Origin: Setaria digitata | Taxonomy: Eukaryota; Nematoda; Chromadorea; Rhabditida; Setariidae | DNA length: 64,000 nt | Reading direction: 5' to 3' | Assembly: GCA_003640385.1 (NCBI GenBank) | Contig: RCAB01000366.1 | Location: 831-64,830 of the forward strand | Position numbers and translations under genes: made by a program | The notes under the pieces: generated by a model | The model's database searches: none | What the model saw: only the letters and a program-made list of their open reading frames with translations | What the model was told of the DNA's origin: nothing | Part shown: in pieces, positions 30,001-45,000 of the stretch | Position numbering within the stretch: position 1 is the stretch's first letter | Layout of the letters: every line of letters begins with the position of its first letter

Positions 30001-33000
30001 AAGCAGATTGGCCAAACAGAAAAGCCACCACAGTTTGGCAATATACCATCATCAGCAACAGTAAGAGCTGGCGAAACAGCAACATTTACAGCTAAAGTAA
30101 GTTTTTATAAAAAATAAAAACAGGAAAAAGTTTCCTTTTTTTTTCTCTGTTTTTTTTCTTTTTTTTCGAAAAGCTTATTAATAATTTCAAGAATAATCTT
30201 TGTAACATTAAAAAATTCTACAATTTTTTCTTTTTTCTTAAATAAATATAATTCTTGCTTTATTGTAAATTAATTTAATTCTTTCTATTTTTTTTTTCTT
30301 TTTTTATAGATTTTTTAATTATAAAAATTTTTTTCAATCTTCTAGACATCCGGTCAATCGGNCCAAAAGCTTATTAATAATTTCAAGAATAATCTTTGTA
30401 ACATTAAAAAATTCTACAATTTTTTCTTTTTTCTTAAATAAATATAATTCTTGCTTTATTGTAAATTAATTTAATTCTTTCTATTTTTTTTTTCTTTTTT
30501 TATAGATTTTTTAATTATAAAAATTTTTTTCAATCTTCTAGACATCCGGTCAATCGGTACCAAATCTTCATTGGTATCGTTCTGATGGTAGTTGCATTAC
30601 AAATGATGGTCATTATAAAGTTGAAGTTTTTCCGGATGGCTTAACAAAATTAACAATTAATAAATGTACAACAGATGATAGTGATACTTATTTATGCGTT
30701 GCTGAAAATGATGCTGGTGCTGTACAGATACGTTGCTCACTTAATGTCCTTGGTATGTATTACGTCAAAGATTTTACGTTTTTTTTTTTTTTTTTTTTTA
30801 AGTATTTGAATCTTGGCACTTTTTTTAACGGATAAGATTTTTCAATGTCTTTTTACTTCGTTAACGTTGAATTTTATCATATCTATTACTGCTTCTTTAA
30901 TGGATAAGAATCTTTTATTGATTTAATTATAAAATATTACTGTGAATCTTTTTTTAGGGTAGTTTTTTTTTTTTTGATATTTGAATCTTACCAGAAAGGA
31001 TTTTTTCTTTTTCTTTTTTTTTTTCCTGCAAAAAAAAAAAAAAAATATTTTCTAATGTTAAATCTTGTTTGATTTTCACTATTTCTCAACCAAATGTTGA
31101 ATCTTTGTTATTGAAAATTATCATAGAATCCTTTTTTTTTTTTTTTTTCTTTTTTTACTATACAATCGTGTACGGAGAGAGGGAGCTTTTCTTTTGTTTC
31201 TTTGTTATTGCTACATGCCGGAAAAATTTTTTCTTCTTCTCTTCGTGCTAAAAAGCTTATTGCAGGAGAGGATTTTTATTTGGTATTAAATTTTGTTGCA
31301 GAAATTTTCCTTTCTCTATACTCTTTTTTTTTTTTTTAGATAACTTTATTAAATATTGTTTCTTTTATTTTTTTTTTTTTTTTTTTGTTTCCATTTGCTA
31401 ATAAATAGCTATTTATCATCATTCATTTTTCATATTTTAGAGCAAAAAACAAGTGGTGCACCTCGATTTGTTGGTAAATTTCAATCAGTGACAATTTATG
31501 AAGGCGATTCATTAACACTGTATTGTAAAGCAGTTGGCGAAAGACTTCGAATGAATTGGTCTAAAGATGGTACACCATTAAAAAGTGGTGGCTCGTTTAG
31601 GTTAGCAACCGTTTAGCTCCGTTAATCCTATCATTTCAAATTTGATTAATGGAAGAAAAGCAAGAAGAAAGGAAAAAAATGAGCATTGTAGATTTTTTAA
31701 ATTAATTAATGATTGAAAAAGGAATTCAGGAAAAAGGATGGGAGAAGCTAATTTAGGACTAATTAGAGTAAGGAAGATTAAGACTACTTTTTAACTGATT
31801 ATAAAATGTCCTTGTTTTGGCAATTTGTTCTTGCTATATATAATTGAGGGATGGTTAGTCAATTTTATCTATTCCAGACTTGTTCTTATAAATTGCTTAA
31901 ATTTGATCACTAATTTGATTTGCATAATTTGACATTTTTTAGAATCGATGATAAAGGAAACGGTGAGACAACTCTACAAATTCTTAGTGCTAAAATGGCT
32001 GATGGTGGTTGGTATCAATGTGATGCCACAAATGAATCTGGAACATCATCATTGAAAGTAATTTTTTCATTCTTTTACTTTTTAAATTTTAACATATTGA
32101 GATGAATTTGGGTAAAGTTTATGTTTTGTATGGCACGAATTTTTAGAGTTTAATTTTATAGTTTTGAAAGTTTATTTCAAGAAATTTTTGGACAATACTT
32201 TGTTTTTCTGTATTATATGTTACCAGTCAAATTCAAGATTGAATTATATTGCAGGGACGTGTGGTTGTTCAGACACGTCAAAAATTAGATACAATAAATC
32301 GTGACCAAATTACTTTACGAAAAGTTGATCGTCGTATGGCCAGGTATAACGCAAATTATTTGAAGAAGCAGTGTAAAAGCTATACTAATTTATTTCAATG
32401 TTGTTCTTATTAAGTTGTCGAAAGTTGGAAAATTTTTCGATGTTTTGTTGCACTTTAAATTCATTTCCATTTCTCACAAAATGTTTCAGATATGGTACTA
32501 AAATGGAAGAAGATACTGACGCAGTACGAGAAGCTTCAACACAACCACCGAAATTTTTGGACACAATTAAGAATTTGAATTTAATCGAGGGACAAACTGC
32601 TTTACTTAGCTGTAAATATTCACCAGTGGATGATCCAAATTTGAAAATAGCTTGGCTATTAAATGGAAAGGTAATTACTTGCTATTATTATTTTTCGAAT
32701 TAAAATGAAATTTGTGAAATTTTGCACATCTAGTTTTTTCTCCTTCAGGCGCAGGTAAAATTTGCATCTTACATTAGCCCAAGGTGAACTTCTAAAAATT
32801 TCCTTCAAATTTCAGGCTGTAATGACAAGTTCACGCTTGTCAACAATAGCCGAAAAAGGTTATGCTGCACTGGAAATTAATCCGGTAAAGGTACTAGACA
32901 GCGGTGAATATACGATTGTAGCTGTAAATACACTTGGTGAAGCACGACAATCTGTTAAAGTAGATGTTATAGGTCTGTCCAATTTCTGTCCTTTTTAATT

Positions 33001-36000
33001 AGTATTGTTTAATTGCATGATTTAGCTCATTGATATTAAAACAATTTTAACAAAATATGATCACTGATTTTTCAATCAAAACAGTGCACGAATTATTTTT
33101 TCAAAGGCTAAAATACAGTTAAATTTATATTGTCTTGAAATTTTCAGGACATCGTAGTGCATTAGCAGATGCATCCAATGTTTCGCTTTATGGTCGATCT
33201 CAGACTGGCAGAACAACTACACGAATTGCAGAAATGCCAAATTTTCATACAGAATTACGGTCAGGAGAAATTTTCGATGGTCAGAATGTTCATTTGGAAG
33301 CAAAATTCTCACCAGCCGATGATCCAAATTTAAAAATTGTTTGGCTTTTCAATCGGAAACCGCTGAAAGCAAGTGAGTTATCATGAACATATCCATCAAA
33401 TATTATGTGAGCTAAAAACTCAAGTCACTGCTTTTTTGATGCAAATTTTTTAACATTTTTTTTCCTTTTTTAACTACCTAAAATGGCTTACAACAGTTAT
33501 TAGTGATTAACTGATGCAGAGAAATAATTTTAGGCGACAAGATACGAATATCTAACGAATCTGGTGTAGTAAGATTAGACATTTTAAATATTACACCAGC
33601 AGAAGCAGGCAGTTATACATGTCAGTTAACAAATGGAATTGGCACTATGGAATCGACGGCTACTATAATTGTTCAGCGTAAGACTCTTGCTGAATTAGTC
33701 TTTGTTGGATTTTTGTTGAAATTAGAAAAACGTTATAATAAATTAATGCATTAAACAGATATTCCAAATCAATTAAAGTGATCATTTCCATAAAATATAT
33801 AACATTACTGGATGAAATACACATTCATTTATATTCTTATGTCAATAAATAATTGTAAAAGAATTATCAACAGTTTTTATTACAAATTCATCACTCTATG
33901 TGATGAATACGAATAGTTATTAATACCAACTTGAGCGATTTCATTAACTTAACGTGATAAACTATTATTAATAATAGATGTTAGCTTTATTTGCATCTGG
34001 TCGAAATAATAATAGATATTAGTTTGGATGATCGCACCTTTTTATGTGTTGGTAATAAATATAAGCTTGGATGATTATGTTTATTTGATGTAACAGCCCC
34101 TAATTCTGATTTTTAAACTTTATTGTTTATTATTTTGTAGCTCGGGTACAGGATTCTGTCCAGCGAAACATAGTGGATGTTGAAGATGCGCGTGACTTTC
34201 GCCATGATATTAGTTCATCAGCTCAAGCGCCTATGTTTCTTACAAATGTTTGCTTTAATTTAAAGTTTTGAAAGTTTCATTCCTATTAAAATAATTGAAG
34301 AATAGGTCCTAAAAAGCACTTTGTGTAATACGAATACGAACTTTCCTTTTTGTACCACTAATGTATTGTTGTGTCAAGTTTGTAGTAGGTGACAAATTGT
34401 TATAATTGCATCTTTCCAGTTGTCAAATTGTCACTGCGATCAAGAACTTGGAAGTTCATATTTTGAAGCACGCATCGCACCTGCGAATGACCCTACATTG
34501 CAAGTAATTTGGTTAAAAGATGGAAAGCCTTTACCGAATGCTAATCGAATTCAGGTATAATCAGGCACATTTAGATGGACCGCAGTTCGACTTACAATCA
34601 ATTACATTATCCCTACATCCTATTCCTTTTTTTTTGGAATTTTAAGTTTTCAGTGTCTCATTACTTTTTTTTCTAGACATTCAACAATTTCGGTTGCGTA
34701 TCATTAACGTTGAATCCAACATATCCGGAAGATGAAGGCACATATACATGTGTTCTGAAAAATTTACGTGGTGAAGCGAAAAGTGTAGCACAGCTTACCA
34801 CTCTTCATACAACCAACTTACAGCTTGAATCTAAGCATCAGGAATCATTAGCACAAATTGGATATCTCGAAGGACATCATGCATGTTTTGTTTAATTTAT
34901 TCTTTAAAATTAAATTATATTCATTTATAAATTCCATCGACTTCTAGTATTCTCATATTTTTCCACCTAGTAACTTCATATTTTTGAAAAATTTCATTTT
35001 GATGCTTCCATTTAAAGTAAACCGGAAATTTTAAGTCTGCACTCATTTTTGTGATTAAACGCATTTTATTTTTTCAACACTTCAGGTTCATATTGGTCCA
35101 CCATCCGTAGAAAGACCAGAAGAATTTAACAGTATGGAGCAGCCACGTTTCGCACGTCAGTTAGAAAGTCGCATAGAAGTAAATGAAAATGACCCAGTAC
35201 ATTTTGAAGCGCGAATCCAACCTGCAAGTGACGTGAAAATGGTTGTTGAATGGTACTTTTTTCCACCGTTATGTTTCAGTAATATAAAATTTAATTTTCC
35301 ACTCCATGTCATTCAGCTATCGTAAGTAATTTTCTTGAATTATGTATTATTTTTACCTTTTCCAATAATTATATTTGAATGTGAACTTCTCCGTGATCTT
35401 TCATTTTATTTTTATAAATCCAGCTTTCCTGTCTTGTAATAGTTGCTACAAAGGAAAGGTTGTAATTTTTATCGGAATAATCTATATTTTAATTTTCTTT
35501 TCAAGCGATACTAAAAACTATAGTTAAACATTCACTCATAGCTTTGCCTAAAATTTATTGAAGTTTTACGTCTTTGTTGTTATTTTATGTTATTATCAAG
35601 AAATGAGCAAAAAAAAAAAAAAGAACTTAGTTTCCTTCCCACCTATGCGTGTAACTATAAACTGTTTGACTTGTTAGCATATTTAAATTGTTTTGTAAAT
35701 TCTTTGCTCCCTAGTATATAAAGTTTTAATTATTCTTCTGATAGAAAAATAAAGAGAAATGAAGCGAATTAATTTTTAGGTATCATAATGGAGCACCTTT
35801 ACCAGCAGCTCATAGATTGAGACCAATGTTTGATTTTGGTTATGTTGCTTTGGATATTCTCTACGCTTTTCCGGAGGATTCTGGAATTTACACTTTAATT
35901 GCCAGGAACGAATTGGGTGAAGTGCAGTCTAACCTCGAACTAATTGTTAACTCAGAAAAATCGCTTTATTTAGATGCACATCATCCAGAAGGTATTTAAA

Positions 36001-39000
36001 ACCTTTTGAATTTTTTTTGCAACGAAAGACTTTCGAGAGCTGCTTAGACGATTTAAATCTTTATTTTATTGATTTTTGCAGGATTAGGGCGAATTCAGCA
36101 GCTGGAACAAAGTCGCATTCGTCCATTAGAACATCCAGCTGATCGGGAATGTGATCATGAACCACGATTCATTGGAGATTTGCACGATTTAGAATTGAAT
36201 GAAAGCGAGAATATTCATTTTGCTTTAAAGGTTGATTTACTTTTAAACTTCTCTTTTCTCAACTGCCTAAAAGTTTGAAATGCATTGTATTACATTTAAG
36301 TTAGAACCAATGAATGATCCTACAATGAAAGTGGAATGGTATGTCAACGGACGTCCACTTCTGGCTAGTTCACGTGTTCGAACTCAAAATGAGTTTGGTT
36401 TCTTGACCGCTGATATTCGAGGAGCTATTCCTGAGGACTCCGGACTTTATACCGTTAGAGCAATAAATGCGTTAGGTGAAGCGACAAAGGAATGCAAAAT
36501 AGCTGTAAAACGTTAGTTTTACAGCTGTATTTATTTATTAATTTTTTTTTCAAAAAGAATTAAGGAATAAATTGACGGGAAAATTTGATTGAATCAAGTT
36601 CTAATTACTTTTAGGATTGAATCAAGTTCTAATTACTTTTAGCTCACGCAACTATCCTTTCTGAAACTCAACATCAGGAAAGTCTGGGCAAAATTCATCA
36701 GATTGAAAATTTGAATAAATATGGTCGACAAGAAGTAGAAGAGAAAGGTCCACAGGTAAAAAAGATTTCCTTTCTTTTTTTTCTATAGCGAAAGTAATTG
36801 CTCACTGTATATGCTCGAAAGATAGCGTAAAAGTTCCAGTATCATTATTGTCTCTAGAGCGAATTTTTTTGTAATATCATTTTTAAAATATCTTGATCGA
36901 AATTAGATACAGACATTAACCTTGAAATGACCGTATTGTTTTGGAGGAATCGGCAAATCAAAAATCTCACTTTTCAAATCCAATAAAAAGTATTTTCATG
37001 ATTCTGTACTTCCACTCCCATTATTTTTCTTAAGAAGTAACATTTGTCGATTAATTAAATATTTGAAAAAGGCTGTGCATCGTGATATGATGGCGCTAGT
37101 TTTAGATATTTAGTAAGTCATAAATTTCCCCAAGTAATGACTTAAAAATACACGCAGGCGCCGCCGTGTTTTGTGAAGCCATTACCCGGTGATATTGGTG
37201 AAGTTGAAGAAGGTGAACCTCTTCATTTGGAATGCCAAATAACGCCAGTAAATGACAATACTCTGCATATTTCTTGGCTAAAAGATGGAAAGCCAATTCC
37301 CACAGGTTAATTAATTCATCTTTTAAAATAGCTCAGATGTAGAGTGAAATATTACATATATTTTTACTGTATGATGAATAACCTTTCAATTATTAATCAT
37401 TTAGGGCACAGATTCCGTACTTTTCATGATTTTGGATTTGTTTCATTGGATATTTTGGATGTGTATGCTGGAGATTCGGGAACATACACGTGTGTGGCAA
37501 AGAACGCACTTGGACAAGCAGATTCATCTATTTCTTTTACTTGCAAAGGTATTCCTTACTTCATGCTTTTATTTTATTTGGATTAAAAATAAGAGACTAA
37601 TTTCAGCATGAAAGATGCTGTTTTTCGATAAAATCCACCGAAATTTCAGACAAAGAGCGGATTCTCGGTCAGACTCAACATCCAAGTAGTGTTGCTAAAA
37701 TTCAGGAAATTGAAGCACCAAAACCAGCTCCACAAGAAGTTCCAGATGCAGTTAAAGAAGTGCATAGCTTTTTATTATGTTTTTGTTCATTTTGTTTTTT
37801 AATTGAAGCAATATTAGCTGTTTCATCTCAGTTAGTCGAGAATATATTCTGCACTTGTAGTTATAGCTTGAGCTTGATAAATCTTGATTTTAATTCCTCA
37901 TTCTTAAGGTTCTTCAAATGTAGCTTTTTTTTAGGCGCCAGAAAATCCAACTTCGTCACCATAATTTATTGTTAAATTATAATGGAAAAATAAAAATTCC
38001 TTCTTTTTTTTAAGGCGCCGAAATTCATCAAACATATTGGTACGGGTGAGATGATATATATAACTGAAGGAGACAGCGTTTACCTTGGAGCTCAAATTAC
38101 GCCTGCTGATGATAATTCTCTGACGGTTTGTTTGTTTTTCGTTTCCTTTTATAAATTATTTGTATTTTTGACTGTTCACGAATCAGATTTGAATTGTTCA
38201 ATGTTTCATGCTTTTCTGTTGAACAGTAAAAAAAACTGATTAATAGTAAATAAATAAGCAGCGATAGAGTATTATTATTCACATAATNTGACTGTTCACG
38301 AATCAGATTTGAATTGTTCAATGTTTCATGCTTTTCTGTTGAGCAGTAAAAAAAACTGATTAATAGTAAATAAATAAGCAGCGATAGAGTATTATTATTC
38401 ACATAATCATAAAATAAATAAGTAGGTATAAAGGAATTATTTTCCTTTTAAAAATTTTTCCTTTTACCCAAAATTCGAGGAATTCTTTTGTTTTTTTACA
38501 GTATGAATGGCTTTTAAATGGTAGGCCATTGATGAAGGCACATCGTTTCGTACTTAGCCACGATTTTGGATTCATTGCACTGAATATTTTATATATGTAT
38601 CCCGAAGATAGTGGGACGTATACATTAATTATCAAGAATGCAGCAGGTGAAGCGCGATCTGTTGCAGATATTGACTGTAAAGCAAAAGGAAGCATGGTTG
38701 GCAATTTTAATATTTTTTTTTTTTGAATTTCTTATTTTCTGATGATGAATTTTAAGCTAAGGAAAGTGAAAAATGATTGAAATTTTAATATTTTCGGCAT
38801 TTTTGCCCGAAAATTTTTGTTTTCTGTTTTTTTATTTACGTAGTTTTCGTTTTTTTTTTTTTTTTTTTTTTTTGCTTTCATTTATTAATTACATTACATT
38901 TCGCACTGGGTACGAAAATGGTTACAAAAATTTGTTTTTCTTTTTATTTAGTCACTTATAATTTATTTTTATTTAAAAAATGCTTCAATCATTGATGTTT

Positions 39001-42000
39001 TTGTACTTGTTTACCAGGCTATAAATTATTTCAAAATTTTTAGTTGCGATCGTCATTGATAATTCATAAATTTATAGATAACGGAATCTTTCCATCCTAA
39101 CTCAGTGCAACGTATTCGCGAATTAGAAATGCCATTGCAAGCACCGGATGAACGACCTGAAGCACCTCGAATGGCACCAAAAATTGTCCGAGCTCTACCA
39201 CCGCAGCTAGAAAATATTCATGAAAGTCAGACACTGCATTTAGAAGCACAAATTTTACCTGTTGATGACAATCAGCTTCAGGTAAGCCGTTTTTACCCAT
39301 CTTAACGCCTCACTAATATATTTGAAATATTAACGATAATCAATTTCAGGAAATCCATATAATCATCCTAAAGTATCAGTCACAACTATTAGCTTTTGAG
39401 GAAGTATAGGTGATAAACGTCTTCAGATTAGTTGCTGTTAATTATCTTTAAGTGTTGTTGGTGGTTAGCTTTGAAATGTTGGTGACATCAGTAAGTTTGA
39501 AGTATCGATGGTAGTCAGCTGCAATGAAGCTGATGTTACTCGTTCCAATTGTCAATAATAATAGCCTATCAGAGTCCGCGATTGTAAATTACTTGTAGGC
39601 ATAGTGATTTTTTGTAGTTTTTAGATTAATTTGTAATGCCAAATAAACATAAATTTGAAGTACAAAAAGAAAATATATTTCGTATGATTTTGGGAATTAA
39701 CAAGCGAGTGAATTAGTAATCTGATTCTAGTTTCTATACTTATTCAAAACTTCTTGTTGTTTTTCTTTTTCTTTTTTTTTATACAAAAGTGAATAGCTTC
39801 TGAAGAAGTTAAATTACTAGGTTGAATGGCTTCATAATGGACATCCGTTAAAAGCTGGCAGTCGATATCGTTTAATGAATGATTTCGGTTTCGTATCGTT
39901 AGATATTGATTATGTTATTGCAGAAGATGCGGGAACATACACATTGGTTATTAAAAATAGCGAAGGTGATTTCTCAGAGGCATTGATTATTTTTGTTTTT
40001 AACAAGCAGTAATTAATGACATTTTTTATAAAAAAAATCGTTCATTTAAATAAAATTAAATTAATGAAACAAGTTTAAAATTCCGGTCAAAAAAAAAAGG
40101 TTTAAATTTTAAACTAGTCCTACGAGAAAGAAGGATAGATTACTTTAATTAATGAGTTATGGATTTCCGAGTCTTTACATTTGCATAAATTTATGAAAAA
40201 GTTCCTTCTGAACGAGGCATAAAACGACTATTAAAAAGTAAAGGGTCTAACCTTTATTTCATTTCTAGGACAAGCAGAGACAAGCACACAGTTTGATGTG
40301 GAACGGTTGAAGAATATCTTCATGGATACAGAACATCCTGAAAGTTTACGACGAATTCAGGAAATTGAAGCAGTGCAACCAGCAAAGCCGTCTGAGGATG
40401 AATATGTACCTGAAATGCCATCTTTCACGCAAGAACTAAACGGGCCTAAGGAAATTCTAAGGGAAGGACAGTCAGTGCACATGGATTGTATGGTCCAGCC
40501 AATCAGTGATCCTAATTTGAAGGTAGTGTTGTTATAATCAGTTAAGGTAGAATGTTTCTAGTAACCCACAAAGAAAAAGTCTTGGATATTATGTAAATTT
40601 AGTAAATTTTTTTTTTCTTTAAGAATATGTTATCCTAATTCATGATTTGATTTATAGGGATGTATTTTATGGTTTTTAGATTAGCGTCAAAATTTTTTCC
40701 ANATTTCTAGTAACCCACAAAGAAAAAGTCTTGGATATTATGTAAATTTAGTAAAATTTTTTTTTTCTTTAAGAATATGTTATCCTAATTCATGATCTGA
40801 TTTATAGGGATGTATTTTATGGTTTTTAGATTAGCGTCAAAATTTTTTCCAATTTTCAGAAAATGGTAAATTTCTGTTCTGTTGAAAGAGTATAAGGAGT
40901 CTCAACATATATATTTCCTAAATAGCGTAATTTTTATTAATAATTCATGATGAATTCAAAAATTCTGTGTAATTTTTGTAGATTGAATGGTTCCTTAATG
41001 GTTATCCAATTATGTTCGGTTCACGTATTCGAACAATGCATGATTTCGGTTATGTTGGCCTTGAATTCATGCATGTTCATCCTGAAGATTCTGGTACTTA
41101 TACGTGCAAAGCTAGCAATGCAGCCGGTGAAGCAACCACCGAATTTTTCATCGAATGCAAACGTAAGTAAACATTTAGTGAAATGCTTGTAACTGTTACT
41201 GAAATATTCGTCTCGTACATTTGGATGAAACATTTTTACTTTAGCTATATGTACCAATGTTATGATGTAGGGGTTCGTTTTATTAATTGATTATGCCTAG
41301 TTTAATATTTTTGCAGCACGTAGAAATGTCTATCTGGATACTCAGCATGCAGAATCATGGGCAAAAATACAGGAGATTGAGAACTACGAAGCACCGCGTG
41401 AACCATCACCCGAGTTATCATTTCCACCACCAACTTTCACTGTGCCTTTAGAAGTAAATTGTTGTTAAATTTGTGTAAAAAAAAATAATGATCCAGTATG
41501 ATTTTAATTTAAATTCTGCTGATGATTTAGATTCTGTTAAAAAAGTTGTCTTTAACTGCTAAGTTTTGTAGAATTTTGATGGTATTGTTGATGGTGAAAG
41601 CATTAGATTAGAATGTCGACTACAACCAGTTAATGATCCAACATTAAAAGTTTATTGGACAAAGAATGGATTACCATTACCGGAAGGTTGGTATTATCAG
41701 TCTTTTCTTTTCCTTTTTTTAAAGTTAACGTTGACACGCAGTAATTTCTTTTCCATGCTTGAAAATATTTGTTCATCTAAAAATAATTTTGGGATTCTTA
41801 AGAATATTATCGACAACATGGATATTTACAGTTTGGCGAATTATTTGCCGTAATTACATACCATTTTCTGTGAATCTTATTTTTCTAAATCCTTTTCAGT
41901 AAAAAGAAAACAGTGAAAGTAGAATGGATGATATAAGGGAATAAAATTAAACCATAATTTTTAGGGAGTCGGTTCATGCCGGCACGCAATTTGGATTATG

Positions 42001-45000
42001 TAACCTTGGATTTGCTGGCTGTGTATGGTGAAGATTCAGGAATGTATTCATGTCGAGCAGTTAGTGATTTTGGTGAAGCAACAACTTCATGTACCGTTAT
42101 GTGTCAACGTTAGTTAATCTGAATGATAAATAATATATAAATATTTCTGTGGAAGTGCTTATTCGAGAATAACGAATTGATAACAAAAATAACGGATTGA
42201 TATTTTGTTATTTAGCAACGGAATCATTACTTTTGGACACACAACACCAAGAATCGTGGAACCAAATTCAAGATATTGAAAATCGTCGGCCCCAAGAACC
42301 AATTTACATTGAACCGGAGAAAATACCACCGCGATTTGTGGTTCACCTTCCTGGACAAGTTGGTGAATTTAATGAAGGAGAACCGATCCACCTCGAAGGA
42401 CAAGTTAGTTTTTATTAAAATTTTGATAATGGTTATCCATGTTCCTTTTTTTAAGATAAGATTTATTAATGTCAAATATAGTACAGAGAGTGGCTTAAAA
42501 ATAAGTAAGCTTTTCTTTTGTTTTTCCTAAGATTCTATTTCAATTGTTGATTTTCTCGTGTAGAGAAGTTTGAATTGATTTTTAGTTTAAAATTTTAGTA
42601 TTTCAATGCTACTTCAGATTGAACCAACAAATGATAATGAGCTTATCATTGAATGGTATCAAAACGGACAGCCGCTTACAAATGGACATCGATTCCGAAA
42701 AACACACGATTTCGGATATGTATCTTTGGATATCCTCTATGCTTTTCCTGAAGACAGCGGTGAATGGACATGTGTAGCAAGTAATAGTCTGGGTAAGTTA
42801 TTTGGTTGTTTTTTCGAGCTTTTTTTTCGTCAAGATTTAGAAACTTTATCTAGAAGTTTCCAATTTAAAATTTTTTAAAGGTCCATTATGTTCTTTTTGC
42901 TAATAATTGAAGGGATAATTTAATCGCCATATAATTATTGATAAACCGTCATTCTCATCCTATAACTATAGGTGATGCTCAGTCAACAGCAGTGTTCAAA
43001 GTTGTTGGCAAGAAAGTAATCAATAGTGAGAGCCAACATCCGGAGAGTTTGCAACGAATTCGAGAAATTGAAGCACCAAAAGAAGCAGCACCAGAAGCAC
43101 CAGAATTGAAACCGCTAGCACCGAAGTTCATTCAGCCGTTGGAAACCATAGAAAGAATCGAAGGCCAACCCGCGCATTTCGAAACAAGGTGTCAACTTTT
43201 ATCACCCATTATCAGCTTACTGGAATTTTATGTTTCAGCAAGTCTTTAGCATCAAGTATTGTATTCTGTTAGTCGTTATTGAAATTCACTATACAAAATA
43301 AGGTAACTTTTAGTTGGACTTGAAACTGTGTAAATTTATGAATCTTTTTTTAGAATTAGATTTGTTTTGCATCCAGAAATTTTTTCCCTATATGCTTATG
43401 TTCCAGAGTTACACCAATTAATGATCCAAAGATGAAAATACAGTGGTTCAAAGATGGTGCTCCGTTGCTGAATAGCAATCGATTCCATCATACGTCTGAT
43501 TTCGGATTCATCGGATTTGATATTTCATATACCGTTCCAGAAGATGCAGGTGTCTATACAGTTGTAGCAGTAAACGAACAAGGCCGAGATCAAGTAGAAG
43601 GAGCATTATCTGTTGAAACTAGATCAGGTTCGAGATATAATTTTTATGAAAATAAAAAAAAAAAACTGTTTGAATGTCAAACTTTTTAGAAATTTGAGTT
43701 TGTTCAACTTGGATATAGGAATCGCTTTCAGCCATTGTTGGTGATACGCAACATGAGAGTAGTTGGAAAAAGATCCAAGTATTGGAGCAGCCGAAAAAAC
43801 GACCTGAAGAGGCTCCAGAATCTGTCCACGGGCCACCTCGTTTTATTCGACAACTAAACTCCAATGAAAATCTTATCGAAGGGCAGCCAGCACACTTTGA
43901 AGCACAGTATGAACCAATTAATGATCCCCAATTAGCAGTTTTATGGTAAATTTCGAACCATTAATTTTTGTTTTTGCATAATTTTTTAAAATATATTTCA
44001 AGCAATCACTAGGGCTGCAGCTTTTCTCAAATTTAGAGATCCTAATCGTTTGAAGTTGTTTTCGAATAAAAGTGTTTGAAAAAGAAAATCTTGTTGTATT
44101 GCCTTCCAGTGGAAATTGAAAAGGCTCAAATTTATCTTCGGGAAATTTATTACTTAATAACTTGGTGGGAAATTCTACATTTTAAAACTGTGGTTGTGAA
44201 ATGAAAAATTTTTTACGAAAAATTGCAACAAGCTTGGTTTTAAAAAAAAATTCCAGATAAACTTAGTTATTGAATGTAAATCATTTTGAAGGTTTCATAA
44301 TGGCCGTCCGCTGGCAGCTGGTAGTCGTATTTCGATGAGAAATGAATTTGGTTTAGTAACTCTCGATATACATTATGTTTTACCGGAAGATATCGGTGAA
44401 TTTCGTTGCTTAGCAAGGAATGCAGTAGGCGAAGATAAGACATCTGGTAATTTGCAATGTCAGACACGTGCAAGTATCCTTGCGGAAGTGCAACATCCAA
44501 AAAGTTGGAAACGAATTCAAGTATGCTGTGTTTTACTATCTTTTGCCGTTAAAAGCAATAAAACAAGTTCTTTTTTTTTGAAATTTCTGAATCAAAAGTG
44601 TTTTTCATCAGTACCATTTAAATGTTAATAGATTTCTGCTTACAAAGAAAAAAAAAGGATTTTCTATCATTTTGCAACATCACCATGAAAAAATTTTAGG
44701 AAATTGAAGCGCCCAAAAAAGCACTAGCTGCTCCCGAACCAACAATTTATGCAAAACCAACTTTCACGCAACCATTACAAAGTGTGGCTGATGTACCAGA
44801 AGGTGGTGTCGTATTTCTTGAAGCAAGAATTGTACCTGTTAATGATCCTAAGCTGCAGATCCAATGGTAAATTCCCACAATTTCATTTAGTACAACGATG
44901 AAGTTTTTAAAGTCTCGAAGTTCTCCGACTTTTTTTCAGCGGATTTTTTGAAATTTACTGTTTTGAAAATAGTCATGGTTTTAGCACTAAATGTAATAGA

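Noticed and set aside
29953..30096. Second copy of exon 16 as a true extra half-Ig exon
   Set aside because: It is identical including intron flanks, and separated by a single N; a doubled Ig4 N-half would not fold as an Ig domain.
38399..38704. Minus-strand ORFs overlapping kettin exons (here and at 43619, 46223, 51178, 55186, 56078)
   Set aside because: They are antisense shadows of conserved + strand exons.
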